From NCBI GenBank assembly GCA_965204875.1, contig OZ242020.1, positions 806,001-870,000 of the forward strand: a DNA stretch of 64,000 nt. Direction: 5' to 3'. Of this stretch, positions 8,744 to 16,248 are shown piece after piece. The translations under genes were made by a program, and so were the position numbers. The notes under the pieces were generated by a model. It was given only the letters and a program-made list of their open reading frames with translations, was not told the origin of the DNA and ran no database searches. Numbering within the stretch: the first letter of the stretch is position 1; the number at the start of each line of letters is the position of its first letter. This stretch comes from Aldehydirespirator sp965204875 (GTDB taxonomy: Bacteria; Actinomycetota; Acidimicrobiia; Acidimicrobiales; Aldehydirespiratoraceae).

Positions 8744-9883
8744 ATGCTACAGCGTGTTCAACGAGTCGGCGGGTTTCTGTCGAGCATGGTCATACCGAAC
8801 ATCGGTGCGTTCATTGCCTGGGGACTCATCACCGCACTGTTCATCCCGACTGGCTGGCTGGCCAAGACCAGCCTTGATTGGGACTGGGGAGATATAACCG
8901 GCAACACCGTCGGTCCGATGATCAAGTATCTGCTGCCGGTTCTTGTCGCCTACACCGGCGGCAAGCTAATCCATGGCCACCGGGGGGGGGTTCTGGGAGC
9001 TGTGGCCGTGCTTGGCGTAATCGGTGGTTCGTCCTTCGAGCTGGCCTCCGGTGCCACTGGCGATCCGCCACAGTTCCTCGGTGCCATGCTCATCGGGCCG
9101 CTCGCTGGCTGGGTCATGAGAGAGATCGACAGGTGGCTGGAAGACAAGCGCCCGGCCGGGTTCGAGATGTTGTTCAACAACTTCTCGCAAGGAATCGCCG
9201 GTGTCATCATGGCGATGCTTGGCTACGTCGTCATAGGCCCCATCATGTCGACCCTTGCCGAAGCATTCGGCGACATGGTTGAAGGCATCAGCGATGCCGG
9301 CTTGCTGCCGCTGATGGACCTGCCCATCGAGGTCGGCAAGGTGCTCTTCCTAAACAACGCCATCAATCACGGTGTGCTCACGCCGCTGGGCGCAACGGAC
9401 GTCACCGAGACCGGCCGGTCCATCTACTTCATGCTTGAGTCGAACCCTGGGCCTGGCCTTGGACTGCTCCTTGCCTACTGGTTCGCGGGCAAGGGCTTGG
9501 CCAAGCTGTCCGCCCCCGGCGCGATCATCATCCACTTCTTCGGTGGCATTCACGAGGTCTACTTCCCGTATGTGCTGATGAACCCGGTCATGATCGGCGC
9601 CATGTGGGCAGGCGGGATCCTCGCCAACATCGTCTTCGTGATCTTCGATGCAGGTCTCACCGGACCGCCGTCTCCGGGAAGCATCTTCGCCTACTTCACC
9701 TTCACCCCGTCAGATGGGGCGGCGGCAACGGGCGTGTATCTCGGCATGGCCGCCGGAGCTGCGGCTGCCTTCTTCGTGGGCAGCATCCTGCTGCGGCTGT
9801 TCCCTGTCAAAGAGATTGACGATGACGAGGACGACGACACGTCGCTCGCGGACGCCATGGAAGGCGTCCCCCTGGGCGGCTGA
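8744..9883 (+). CDS. mtlA: PTS mannitol-specific EIIC
   Basis: Membrane channel component that transports mannitol while it is phosphorylated to mannitol 1-phosphate. The 379-residue protein matches the IIC part of MtlA through most of its length: MVIPNIGAFIAWGLITALFIPTGWL near the N-terminus, TGGKLIHGHRGGV, FLNNAINHGVLTPLG, NPGPGLGLLLAY and GGIHEVYFPYVLMNP, which carries the substrate-binding Glu. The IIB and IIA domains are absent and are encoded by separate genes downstream. ATG 8744 is chosen because AGGAGG lies eight bases before it. A run of nine G residues (8982-8990) lies within the RGGV codons. The acidic C-terminus ends about where a IIB domain would begin in single-chain MtlA. Confidence 0.93.
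   Translation: MLQRVQRVGGFLSSMVIPNIGAFIAWGLITALFIPTGWLAKTSLDWDWGDITGNTVGPMIKYLLPVLVAYTGGKLIHGHRGGVLGAVAVLGVIGGSSFELASGATGDPPQFLGAMLIGPLAGWVMREIDRWLEDKRPAGFEMLFNNFSQGIAGVIMAMLGYVVIGPIMSTLAEAFGDMVEGISDAGLLPLMDLPIEVGKVLFLNNAINHGVLTPLGATDVTETGRSIYFMLESNPGPGLGLLLAYWFAGKGLAKLSAPGAIIIHFFGGIHEVYFPYVLMNPVMIGAMWAGGILANIVFVIFDAGLTGPPSPGSIFAYFTFTPSDGAAATGVYLGMAAGAAAAFFVGSILLRLFPVKEIDDDEDDDTSLADAMEGVPLGG
8982..8990 (+). repeat. G9 homopolymer inside mtlA
   Basis: Nine consecutive G residues encode the conserved Arg-Gly-Gly-Val turn of EIIC. A one-base slip would truncate the transporter, so the tract could act as an on/off switch. Confidence 0.8.
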
Positions 9884-9896
9884 AGAGGCGCGACGG

Positions 9897-9967
9897 AGGT
9901 TGCGTTGCCCCCAATCGACGCAACCTTGAGAGGGCCGGAGCGGTGCTGAATTCGACCGCTCCGGCCC
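9897..9967 (+). promoter_or_regulatory. Two tandem intercistronic hairpins between mannitol IIC and IIB
   Basis: The first stem pairs 9897-9905 with 9918-9926. The second is a perfect 13-bp stem, 9932-9944 with 9955-9967, with a ten-base loop. No T-run follows, so mRNA stabilisation or partial termination between IIC and the soluble PTS genes is more likely than a full stop. Confidence 0.65.
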
Positions 9968-10002
9968 AGTTGCTTACGCACGACTTTGATTGACGGAGGT
10001 TC

Positions 10003-10335
10003 ATGGTGACAGACAGGGTTACGAAGGCTGCCAGTGAGGTGAAGCTCATCGTCTTCGCCTGCGAGGCGGGGATGGGCAGCAGCCTGATGGGTGCCAACCA
10101 GCTCAAGAGGATGGTCAAGAAGGCGAAGCTCGACATCTCGGTGGTGCATACGCCGGTCGGGCAGCTGACCGACGACGCCGACGTGGTGGTGGTCCACAAG
10201 GGCCTCGCCAAGCAGGCCCGAGCGAAGGTGCCCACCGCGGCCATCGTGCCGTTCACGCTCTTCGTGAACGATCCGGCGGTCAAGAAGCTGGTCGCCCAGC
10301 TCACGGCCGGCGATCCGGTCACCTCGGGGGCGTGA
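10003..10335 (+). CDS. PTS mannitol-type EIIB
   Basis: Cytoplasmic phosphocarrier that passes phosphate from EIIA to incoming mannitol. The 110-residue protein has the IIB P-loop VFACEAGMGSSLMGA, with the phosphorylated Cys near residue 21, followed by alternating strands and helices and a predicted ADVVVVHKGLA segment. ACGGAGG precedes the ATG by a few bases. The stop overlaps the IIA start in a GTGA junction, so the two are translationally coupled. In most bacteria this domain is fused to MtlA; here it is free-standing. Confidence 0.9.
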   Translation: MVTDRVTKAASEVKLIVFACEAGMGSSLMGANQLKRMVKKAKLDISVVHTPVGQLTDDADVVVVHKGLAKQARAKVPTAAIVPFTLFVNDPAVKKLVAQLTAGDPVTSGA

Positions 10336-10799
10336 GCGCGACCATGGACGGGGGGCTCGGCACCGTCCTGACCCTGAAGGACATAGTGCTGGGCTGCAGC
10401 GCCGAATCCATGGAGGAGGCGATCGAGTTCTCGGGGGGCCTGCTAGTGGCCCGCGGCTCGGTGTCGCCCGAGTACGTCGAGGGCATGAAACAGCGCGAGC
10501 TGGTCGTGTCCACCTATCTGGGCAACGGCGTCGCCCTCCCCCACGGCGTGCTCGAGAGCAAGCGCCACATCCGCTCCACCGGCATAGTCGTTGCCCAGTA
10601 CCCCGAGGGCGTCGACTGGGGAACGGGCACGGCCCGTCTCGTCGTCGGGCTCGCCGCAGTGGGCGACGACCACGTGCGCGTGCTGTCGCAGCTCGCAGCG
10701 ATCCTGCAGGACGAGGAGCTCTGCCAGACTCTCGCCCTCTCGGACGACGCCTCGAGCATCTACGACTGCCTGAGCGCACCGCCACCCGACGACGACTGA
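10332..10799 (+). CDS. PTS mannitol/fructose-type EIIA
   Basis: Cytoplasmic EIIA of the fructose-mannitol family, accepting phosphate from HPr. The active His lies in NGVALPHG (about residue 66). The remaining fold is recognisable in GIVVAQYPEGVDWGTG and ARLVVGLAAVGDDHVRVLSQLAAIL. The start is GTG 10332, overlapping the IIB stop by four bases; an in-frame ATG lies four codons later. Length (155) is normal for a free-standing MtlF. It sits between IIB and HPr in the same operon. Confidence 0.92.
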   Translation: MSATMDGGLGTVLTLKDIVLGCSAESMEEAIEFSGGLLVARGSVSPEYVEGMKQRELVVSTYLGNGVALPHGVLESKRHIRSTGIVVAQYPEGVDWGTGTARLVVGLAAVGDDHVRVLSQLAAILQDEELCQTLALSDDASSIYDCLSAPPPDDD

Positions 10800-10814
10800 G
10801 CGAGAGAGATCTTC

Positions 10815-11069
10815 ATGGAGCGAGAACTGGTCATCACCAACAGCCACGGGCTCCATGCCCGACCGGCCGCGGTGCTGGTCGAGCAGATCAAGGCATTCGA
10901 TGCCGGTGTTCGCATCGAGGTGGGCTCCAAGACCGCGGACGCGGCGAGCATCATGAGCCTGCTGGCACTTGGCGCCGGACCGGGTGACGAGGCCCGCGTC
11001 ACCTCCGACGGCCCCGACGCCGAGGCCGCCATGAAGGCCGTCGTGGCCGTGCTCACCGCGGACAGCTGA
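10815..11069 (+). CDS. ptsH: Phosphocarrier protein HPr
   Basis: General PTS phosphocarrier, 84 residues. The active site His is in SHGLHARPAA (about residue 14) and the regulatory-type Ser lies in KTADAASIMSLLALG, near the usual Ser46. Whether an HPr kinase exists cannot be judged from this window. It follows the EIIA gene by 15 bases, with GAGAGAT upstream. Together with Enzyme I encoded at 12887-14614, the locus carries the complete phosphorelay, so this may be the organism's only or dedicated sugar PTS. Confidence 0.95.
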   Translation: MERELVITNSHGLHARPAAVLVEQIKAFDAGVRIEVGSKTADAASIMSLLALGAGPGDEARVTSDGPDAEAAMKAVVAVLTADS

Positions 11070-11070
11070 C

Positions 11071-11373
11071 ATGGCCCGCCTCGACCACGACGGTCTCGCC
11101 GAAGCGCTCACCGCTTCGCTCGGAGCCTCCCCGGACACCACCGGCGTTGCCGACCTCGCCTTCGACAAGGGTCTCATCGTGATCGCTGCTCAGCCGTCGG
11201 ATCTGAAGGGCGCCTTCAAGCGGGCCAAGAAGATCGACGGCTACCGCTGGGTGGCCATCAACCGCGAGGACCTCTTCGGCGCCAACCCGCTGTCCCTCGG
11301 ATCGAAGATCGGCATCCTCGACGCCGACGGCCGCATCCTCAAGAACGCTGACTCACCCCGCAAGAAACTCTGA
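11071..11373 (+). CDS. Unknown 100-residue protein in the PTS operon
   Basis: The gene starts one base after the HPr stop and reads in the same direction, so it is very likely co-transcribed and translated with the PTS genes. The protein has no signal peptide or membrane span. It has an Asp/Ala-rich N-terminal half and a basic, glycine-containing C-terminal half (AFKRAKKIDGYRWVAIN, SLGSKIGILDADGRIL). I do not recognise the family. Its position suggests a regulatory or accessory role in PTS phosphate flow, but no phosphorylatable His or Cys motif stands out. It ends nine bases from the convergent regulator gene. Confidence 0.7.
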   Translation: MARLDHDGLAEALTASLGASPDTTGVADLAFDKGLIVIAAQPSDLKGAFKRAKKIDGYRWVAINREDLFGANPLSLGSKIGILDADGRILKNADSPRKKL

Positions 11374-11381
11374 CCAGCGGC

Positions 11382-12890
11382 CTAGGCGTGGCGGGACACC
11401 CGGGCCACGTCGGTGGCTGAGAGCAGCGGGCTGACCACCACGACCGGCACCCCGCTCTCAAGCAGGGGAACCGTGGATATCACCAGATCGAAATCGTCGT
11501 GGGGTAGCTCCTCGTAGCCCCGCTCGGACAGCACCTCGACAAGGTCCAGCTGCGGGAACTCGGCCTGGATGCGCGAGACCAGCACCCACACGGTCGCCAT
11601 CCCGCTCGGGCACACGACCAGCGCCCGGCGCCGGGGTTGGAGGCGGGCCCGCTCCATCGCGCCGCTGACATACATGGTGATGAAGCCGACCTCGGCCTCG
11701 GCGATCGGCACCCGCAGCGCGGCCTCGATGGGCCTGGCCATCTCGGTTGCGACGGCGTGAACCTCGGGATAGCGCTCACGAACCTCGCGCAGCAGCGGGT
11801 TGTGGATCGGCAGGCCGTAGCGCAGGCGGACGCTGAGCCGTTCGAGATGCGACGCCAGCCCGCGCCTCAGCTCCATGTCGTCCGTGAGTGCCGTGTGCAG
11901 CCGCTCGCCGGCGATCCCCATGACCTCATCGAGGAGCTCCGAGCTGACGGCGACCGAATCCGACCTGACGGTGTCGAGCGCGTCCAGGCCGAGCAGGTAC
12001 TCGGTGATGGCCGCCATCTCCTTGGCGGGCAGGCAGGCACCGGCGAGCCCCTCAAGGCTCGGCACGATTCCGGCGACGCTCTGCGCGATGGGATGATCCA
12101 TGACCGACCGGTGCAGGCCGGCCTCGACCGCGACCGTGTGCCCGTCTCGGATCCTGGCCACCGAGACTGCCAGGAAGAGCGCGAACACCGCGTCGCTGTG
12201 CCCCGACATGAGCGTGCGGCCCAGGGCGCTCGAGCGAACGATCGCCAAGGTCTCCGCCAGCGGCAGCGTGAAGATCCGCTCGCGCAGGCCCACCGGAACC
12301 CGGACCGCGCCCTGCTGGCGGGCCGACGGGTCCTCGATGAGCTGCAGGCGCAGCACCTCGGCGGGGATCGCCTCCAAGATGAGCTGCACGATCACCTGGC
12401 GGATGCGGCGCTCGGTGCCGACGACGGACACCCCGCGGCCCGGGCGGCGCACCAGCGGCAGCCCGTTGCGCTCGAGCCACGGCTCGCACGCCTGCAGGTC
12501 GCGGCGCGCCGAGGTCTTCGAAACCTCTAGCTCCAGATGCAGGTCCTCGAGCGAGACGATGCCCGGGGCAGCCCACAGCACCGCCGCGAGGAGGATCCGG
12601 ACCCGCTCCTCGGGGGCGTAGACCCTCGGCGCCCTCGACACCGACACGAGATCCTCGATGATCTGCGCCCGGGTTGCGGGCGGCGCCTCGACCACGAGCC
12701 CCAGACCGCGCCTTCGCACCAGCTCGGCACCGCAGGAATGCAGGTAGCGCTCGATGTGGCCGAGGCGGTAGCGCACCACCCGCTGGCTGAGACCGAGATC
12801 CGCGGCAAGGTCCGCGGTGCTGCGCGGCCCGCTCTGCGCGAGGAGCCATCGGGTGATCCGGATGACGCGGGTGTCGAGCGTGACGGTCAC
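11382..12890 (-). CDS. PRD-domain, MtlR-type PTS transcriptional regulator
   Basis: Probable activator of the mannitol operon, controlled by PTS phosphorylation. The N-terminus holds a winged-helix DNA-binding domain (STADLAADLGLSQRVVRYRL, about residues 22-42) and a second HTH-like segment (SLEDLHLELEVSKTSARRDL). PRD-like regions follow, with a His in LASHLERLSVRLRYGLPIHN. Then come an EIIB-like domain with Cys in RALVVCPSGMATVWVL and a terminal segment. The start is GTG 12890, overlapping the Enzyme I stop in a GTGA junction; longer upstream frames lie inside ptsI. Length (502) is somewhat below that of full MtlR proteins because a C-terminal EIIA domain is not evident. Confidence 0.85.
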   Translation of the reverse strand: MTVTLDTRVIRITRWLLAQSGPRSTADLAADLGLSQRVVRYRLGHIERYLHSCGAELVRRRGLGLVVEAPPATRAQIIEDLVSVSRAPRVYAPEERVRILLAAVLWAAPGIVSLEDLHLELEVSKTSARRDLQACEPWLERNGLPLVRRPGRGVSVVGTERRIRQVIVQLILEAIPAEVLRLQLIEDPSARQQGAVRVPVGLRERIFTLPLAETLAIVRSSALGRTLMSGHSDAVFALFLAVSVARIRDGHTVAVEAGLHRSVMDHPIAQSVAGIVPSLEGLAGACLPAKEMAAITEYLLGLDALDTVRSDSVAVSSELLDEVMGIAGERLHTALTDDMELRRGLASHLERLSVRLRYGLPIHNPLLREVRERYPEVHAVATEMARPIEAALRVPIAEAEVGFITMYVSGAMERARLQPRRRALVVCPSGMATVWVLVSRIQAEFPQLDLVEVLSERGYEELPHDDFDLVISTVPLLESGVPVVVVSPLLSATDVARVSRHA

Positions 12891-14614
12891 GCGCCGCCCT
12901 CGGTGGCTGCGCTGACGATGGCACGCACCTCGGCGGCCGACGCCGCTGCCAGGGCCGCATCGACCATCGGGCCGGTGGCCGCGGCATCCATCGAAGCGAT
13001 GGTCGACTTCACTGCGTTCACCTGCCGGGCGCTGACCGACAGCTTGTCGACGCCCATGGCGGCGAGCACGGCAGCGCCGAGCGGATCCGCAGCGGCGAGA
13101 CCGCACACCGAGACGCTCATGTCGTGGCGCCGGGCCGCGGCCACCGTGAGCGCGCAGAGTGCGAGCACCGCTGGATGGAGCGGATCCTGGAGGCTGTCGA
13201 GCAGCCCGTTCGTGCGGTCGGCGGCCATGGCGTACTGGGTTAGGTCGTTGGTGCCGATGGAGAAGAAGTCGACGCAGCCCGCCACCGTTGCGGCCGTCAG
13301 GGCGATGGAGGGAACCTCGACCATCACCCCGACCTGGGGAAGCGCATGGGGCACGCCCGCCGCGCCCAGCTGCTGTGCCAGGCCCTCGATGACACGCCGG
13401 TGCTCGGTGATCTCCTCGACGGTGGAGACCATGGGCAGCATGAGCTGGACCTCGCCCTCGGCGGCGGCCCGCAGGATCGCCCTGACCTGGGTTGCGAAGA
13501 CCTCCGGGTGACGGCTGTAGAGGCGGGCGCCGCGCACGCCGAGGAAGGGGTTGTCCTCGGTGGGGACGTCGAGGTAGGGGGCCGGCTTGTCCCCGCCGAC
13601 GTCGAACGTGCGGATGACCACCGGGTCTCCGAAGGAGCGGGCCGCGAGAGCGTAGAAGTCGGCCTGCTCGTCCTCGCTCGGCGGCTCGGAGCGATCCAGG
13701 AACAGGAACTCGGTGCGCAGCAGCCCCACACCGTCGGCGCCGGCTGCGACCGCCCGCTCGAGATCGTCTTGGGAACCGACATTCGCCGGCACCCGGATCC
13801 GGCGCCCGCCCAGGCTGACGCTCACCCCCCGGAACCGCTCGGCGGCCGCGGCGGCGGCGTCTGCCGCAACACGCCGAGCCGTGAAGTCGCTGACAGTGGC
13901 GGGGCGCGGACGGATCGCGACCTCGCCCGTGGTGCCGTCTATGGCCACCGGGTCGCCGCTGCGCACGCCGGCAACGACCCCGCTCGCCCCCACCACGGCC
14001 GCGACACCGAGCGACCTGGCGATGATGGCCACGTGACTCGTCGGGCCGCCGGCCTCGGTCACGAAGCCGAGCACCAGCTCGGGATCGAGCACGGCGGTGT
14101 CGGCCGCGGTGAGCGCCGTCGCCACCAGCACCGACGGCGTGTCGATCCCGCTCAGATCCGGCGACTCGACTCCGGCGAGGCGGCGGCGCACCCGGTCTGT
14201 GACCTCCACCACGTCGGTCGCCCGCGCCGCGATGTAGGGATCGTCGATGGCGGCGAGCAGGCCGGAGATCTCCTCGCCGGCACGGCTCAGCGCCGCGTCG
14301 AGGCTCGCGCCGTTGCCGAGCGCGGCCGTCACCGCATCGGCGAGCATGGGATCCTCGGCCATGAGGGCCTGTGCCTCGAGGACGTCTGCCGCCTCGCTGC
14401 GCCCCGCGGCGCGGGCGGCGTCGCGCCGCGAGCGGAGCTGCCCGCCCACAGCCGCGATGGCAGCCTTGAACGCGGCCACCGGCTCCGCGCCGTCGAGCGG
14501 GTCGGCGCCATCGGGAGCCGCTGCTTGGGTGGTGTCAACCACCACGGCGGGACCGACGGCAACACCGGCCGAGGCCGGAGTGCCCGCAATACGCAGCTCA
14601 CCCGGCAGGGTCAT
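12887..14614 (-). CDS. ptsI: PTS Enzyme I (phosphoenolpyruvate-protein phosphotransferase)
   Basis: Starts the phosphorelay by transferring phosphate from phosphoenolpyruvate to HPr. The 575-residue protein has an N-terminal HPr-binding domain, the phosphohistidine site in AGGPTSHVAIIARSLG (His near residue 190), the PEP-binding TIM-barrel with GVGLLRTEFLFLDR, and the SIGTNDLTQYAMAADR and VSVCGLAAADP motifs, the latter with the catalytic Cys. Length is normal. It is encoded head-on to the PTS transporter genes and directly upstream of the PRD regulator, forming one locus. Confidence 0.95.
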   Translation of the reverse strand: MTLPGELRIAGTPASAGVAVGPAVVVDTTQAAAPDGADPLDGAEPVAAFKAAIAAVGGQLRSRRDAARAAGRSEAADVLEAQALMAEDPMLADAVTAALGNGASLDAALSRAGEEISGLLAAIDDPYIAARATDVVEVTDRVRRRLAGVESPDLSGIDTPSVLVATALTAADTAVLDPELVLGFVTEAGGPTSHVAIIARSLGVAAVVGASGVVAGVRSGDPVAIDGTTGEVAIRPRPATVSDFTARRVAADAAAAAAERFRGVSVSLGGRRIRVPANVGSQDDLERAVAAGADGVGLLRTEFLFLDRSEPPSEDEQADFYALAARSFGDPVVIRTFDVGGDKPAPYLDVPTEDNPFLGVRGARLYSRHPEVFATQVRAILRAAAEGEVQLMLPMVSTVEEITEHRRVIEGLAQQLGAAGVPHALPQVGVMVEVPSIALTAATVAGCVDFFSIGTNDLTQYAMAADRTNGLLDSLQDPLHPAVLALCALTVAAARRHDMSVSVCGLAAADPLGAAVLAAMGVDKLSVSARQVNAVKSTIASMDAAATGPMVDAALAAASAAEVRAIVSAATEGGA

Positions 14615-14627
14615 CGCCGGATTGAGG

Positions 14628-15296
14628 TCATTGCTCGTCCATTAGGTCGTAGAGAGTGTCGTAGAGGCAGGCGCCCGCAACCACGGTGATGCTCGTGGTG
14701 ACAAGCGCCACGGCGATGGTGCTGGCGATCGTCACGGCGTTCACGCCGTAACCCAGCGGGAGCGCTGCAGCGAAGTTGAACACAGCGAACAGTGCCATGA
14801 CCGCGAACAGCGCCACCCGGCGCCCCGTGCCGAGGCGCACGCTGGTGCCAAGCGCCCTCAGGCCGCCCTTGGCGGTCCCGTCAGCAACCACGTAGCCGTA
14901 GAACCCGTAGAAGACCGCCGCGAACAGTGCCGGTATGCCGAACAGGTAGCGCAAGCCGAGCAGGACCGCCGCCCAGAACCAGAATGAGCAAACGAGTTGA
15001 GCGACGAATGAGACAACATCGCCCAGCGGACCGAGGATGTCGATCGGCTTGTCACGGGCGGCGTCGAGCGCATAGGAGAACCACGGCAGCGAGACCGTGC
15101 CGGCCAACACCATGCCAACGAGGTCTAGAGCGATGGACGCCAGGAACCGCTCCTGGTTGATTGCGGCCACGCGGAAGGCGAGATAGACGGCGAACGGGGC
15201 GGCCGCTGCGGCGGTCAGTGGGAGAAAGTTCCGCGCGTATCCCACTATCCCGCGACGGAACATCACCGAGATGCGCAGCGGGAACGGCACGGTCAT
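14628..15296 (-). CDS. Polytopic membrane protein of unknown function
   Basis: A 222-residue protein with about five or six hydrophobic helices and a repeated Phe/Tyr-rich core (FYGFYGYVVADG, YLFGIPALFAAVFYGF). No catalytic or transport motif was recognised. It lies 13 bases upstream of ptsI on the same strand, with the PfkB-type kinase gene just ahead of it, so it is probably in the PTS operon. The overall look resembles small DUF-type membrane proteins such as those with a glycerophosphodiesterase-like membrane domain, but this is not firm. Confidence 0.75.
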   Translation of the reverse strand: MTVPFPLRISVMFRRGIVGYARNFLPLTAAAAAPFAVYLAFRVAAINQERFLASIALDLVGMVLAGTVSLPWFSYALDAARDKPIDILGPLGDVVSFVAQLVCSFWFWAAVLLGLRYLFGIPALFAAVFYGFYGYVVADGTAKGGLRALGTSVRLGTGRRVALFAVMALFAVFNFAAALPLGYGVNAVTIASTIAVALVTTSITVVAGACLYDTLYDLMDEQ

Positions 15297-15306
15297 GGCG
15301 GGCCGT

Positions 15307-16248
15307 TCATGGCGGGCTACCGACCGGCTGGTCTCGCGGCGGCTGCGCGGTCACCGTCACCGCTCTTCGATCACTGTCGAGCACCCTGGAGCCGACGGTG
15401 CCCTCGGACCTGATCGACGCCGCTGCCCAGGCCAGCGCCTCAGCCAGCGCCGCGGCGCCACTGCCACCGGCGGAGACGAAGCCTGCCAGCAGCGCGTCTC
15501 CAGCCCCGACGGTGTTCTTAACGACCGGAGCGCGCACCGTTCCATAGGTCACGTCGTCATCGACCAGCACGCAACCGGCTCGGCCCAGGCTTGCGAGCAC
15601 GGTCCTCCAGCCCTTGCGGCGGAGATCGGCGGCCGCGTCGACCACCTCCCCCACAGTGCTAGGAACCCGGCCGACCAGGCCGGCAAGCTCTGTGAGGTTG
15701 GGCTTCACGATGGCGCAGGGCGTGCCGACCAGTGACGCGAGCGCGCAGCCGCTGGTGTCGGCCGCCAGTTGCCGGTCCGCTGCGGGCAGGGCCGCGGCGA
15801 GCCTGGCGTACAGGTCCGGCGGGGCGCCCGGCGGCAGGCTGCCACTGGCCACAAGCCACCTGGAGTCGCCGGAGGCTGCCACCGCGGCGGCCACGAGGTC
15901 CTCGCACTCCGACGCACTCAACTCCGGCCCCGGCTCGTTGATCTTGGTGATCGTCGCGTCGGACTCGATGAGGGTGATGCCGGCCCGGACGGTGCCGCTG
16001 GCGGCCACCGAGCAGACCTCGGCACCAACCTCGGCCAGCGACGCGGCGAAGGCTGCGGCGTCGCTGCGGTTGGCGGGAAGCACGGCTCGGGCCGCGTGCC
16101 CGTTGACGGCGAGCGCTCGGGCCACGTTCACGCCCTTGCCGGCGCACTCGACCCGGGCGGTCCGGGCCCGGATCACCCCGCCCCGCTGCAGGTCGTCCAC
16201 CCACAGCGTGCGGTCGATGCTCGGGTTGGGGGTGAGCGTGGTGATCAC
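15307..16248 (-). CDS. PfkB-family hexose phosphate kinase (1-phosphofructokinase type)
   Basis: ATP-dependent sugar phosphate kinase, 313 residues. The N-terminus (MITTLTPNPSIDRTLWV) and GKGVNVARALAVNG (about 37-50) are typical of FruK/LacC/PfkB enzymes. ASGSLPPG, KPNLTEL and the C-terminal anion hole/catalytic motif NTVGAGDALLAGF are present. In this locus it would produce fructose 1,6-bisphosphate from fructose 1-phosphate or, as a PfkB-type enzyme, from fructose 6-phosphate formed from mannitol 1-phosphate. The start overlaps the stop of the dehydrogenase gene (ATGA), indicating coupling. Confidence 0.9.
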   Translation of the reverse strand: MITTLTPNPSIDRTLWVDDLQRGGVIRARTARVECAGKGVNVARALAVNGHAARAVLPANRSDAAAFAASLAEVGAEVCSVAASGTVRAGITLIESDATITKINEPGPELSASECEDLVAAAVAASGDSRWLVASGSLPPGAPPDLYARLAAALPAADRQLAADTSGCALASLVGTPCAIVKPNLTELAGLVGRVPSTVGEVVDAAADLRRKGWRTVLASLGRAGCVLVDDDVTYGTVRAPVVKNTVGAGDALLAGFVSAGGSGAAALAEALAWAAASIRSEGTVGSRVLDSDRRAVTVTAQPPRDQPVGSPP

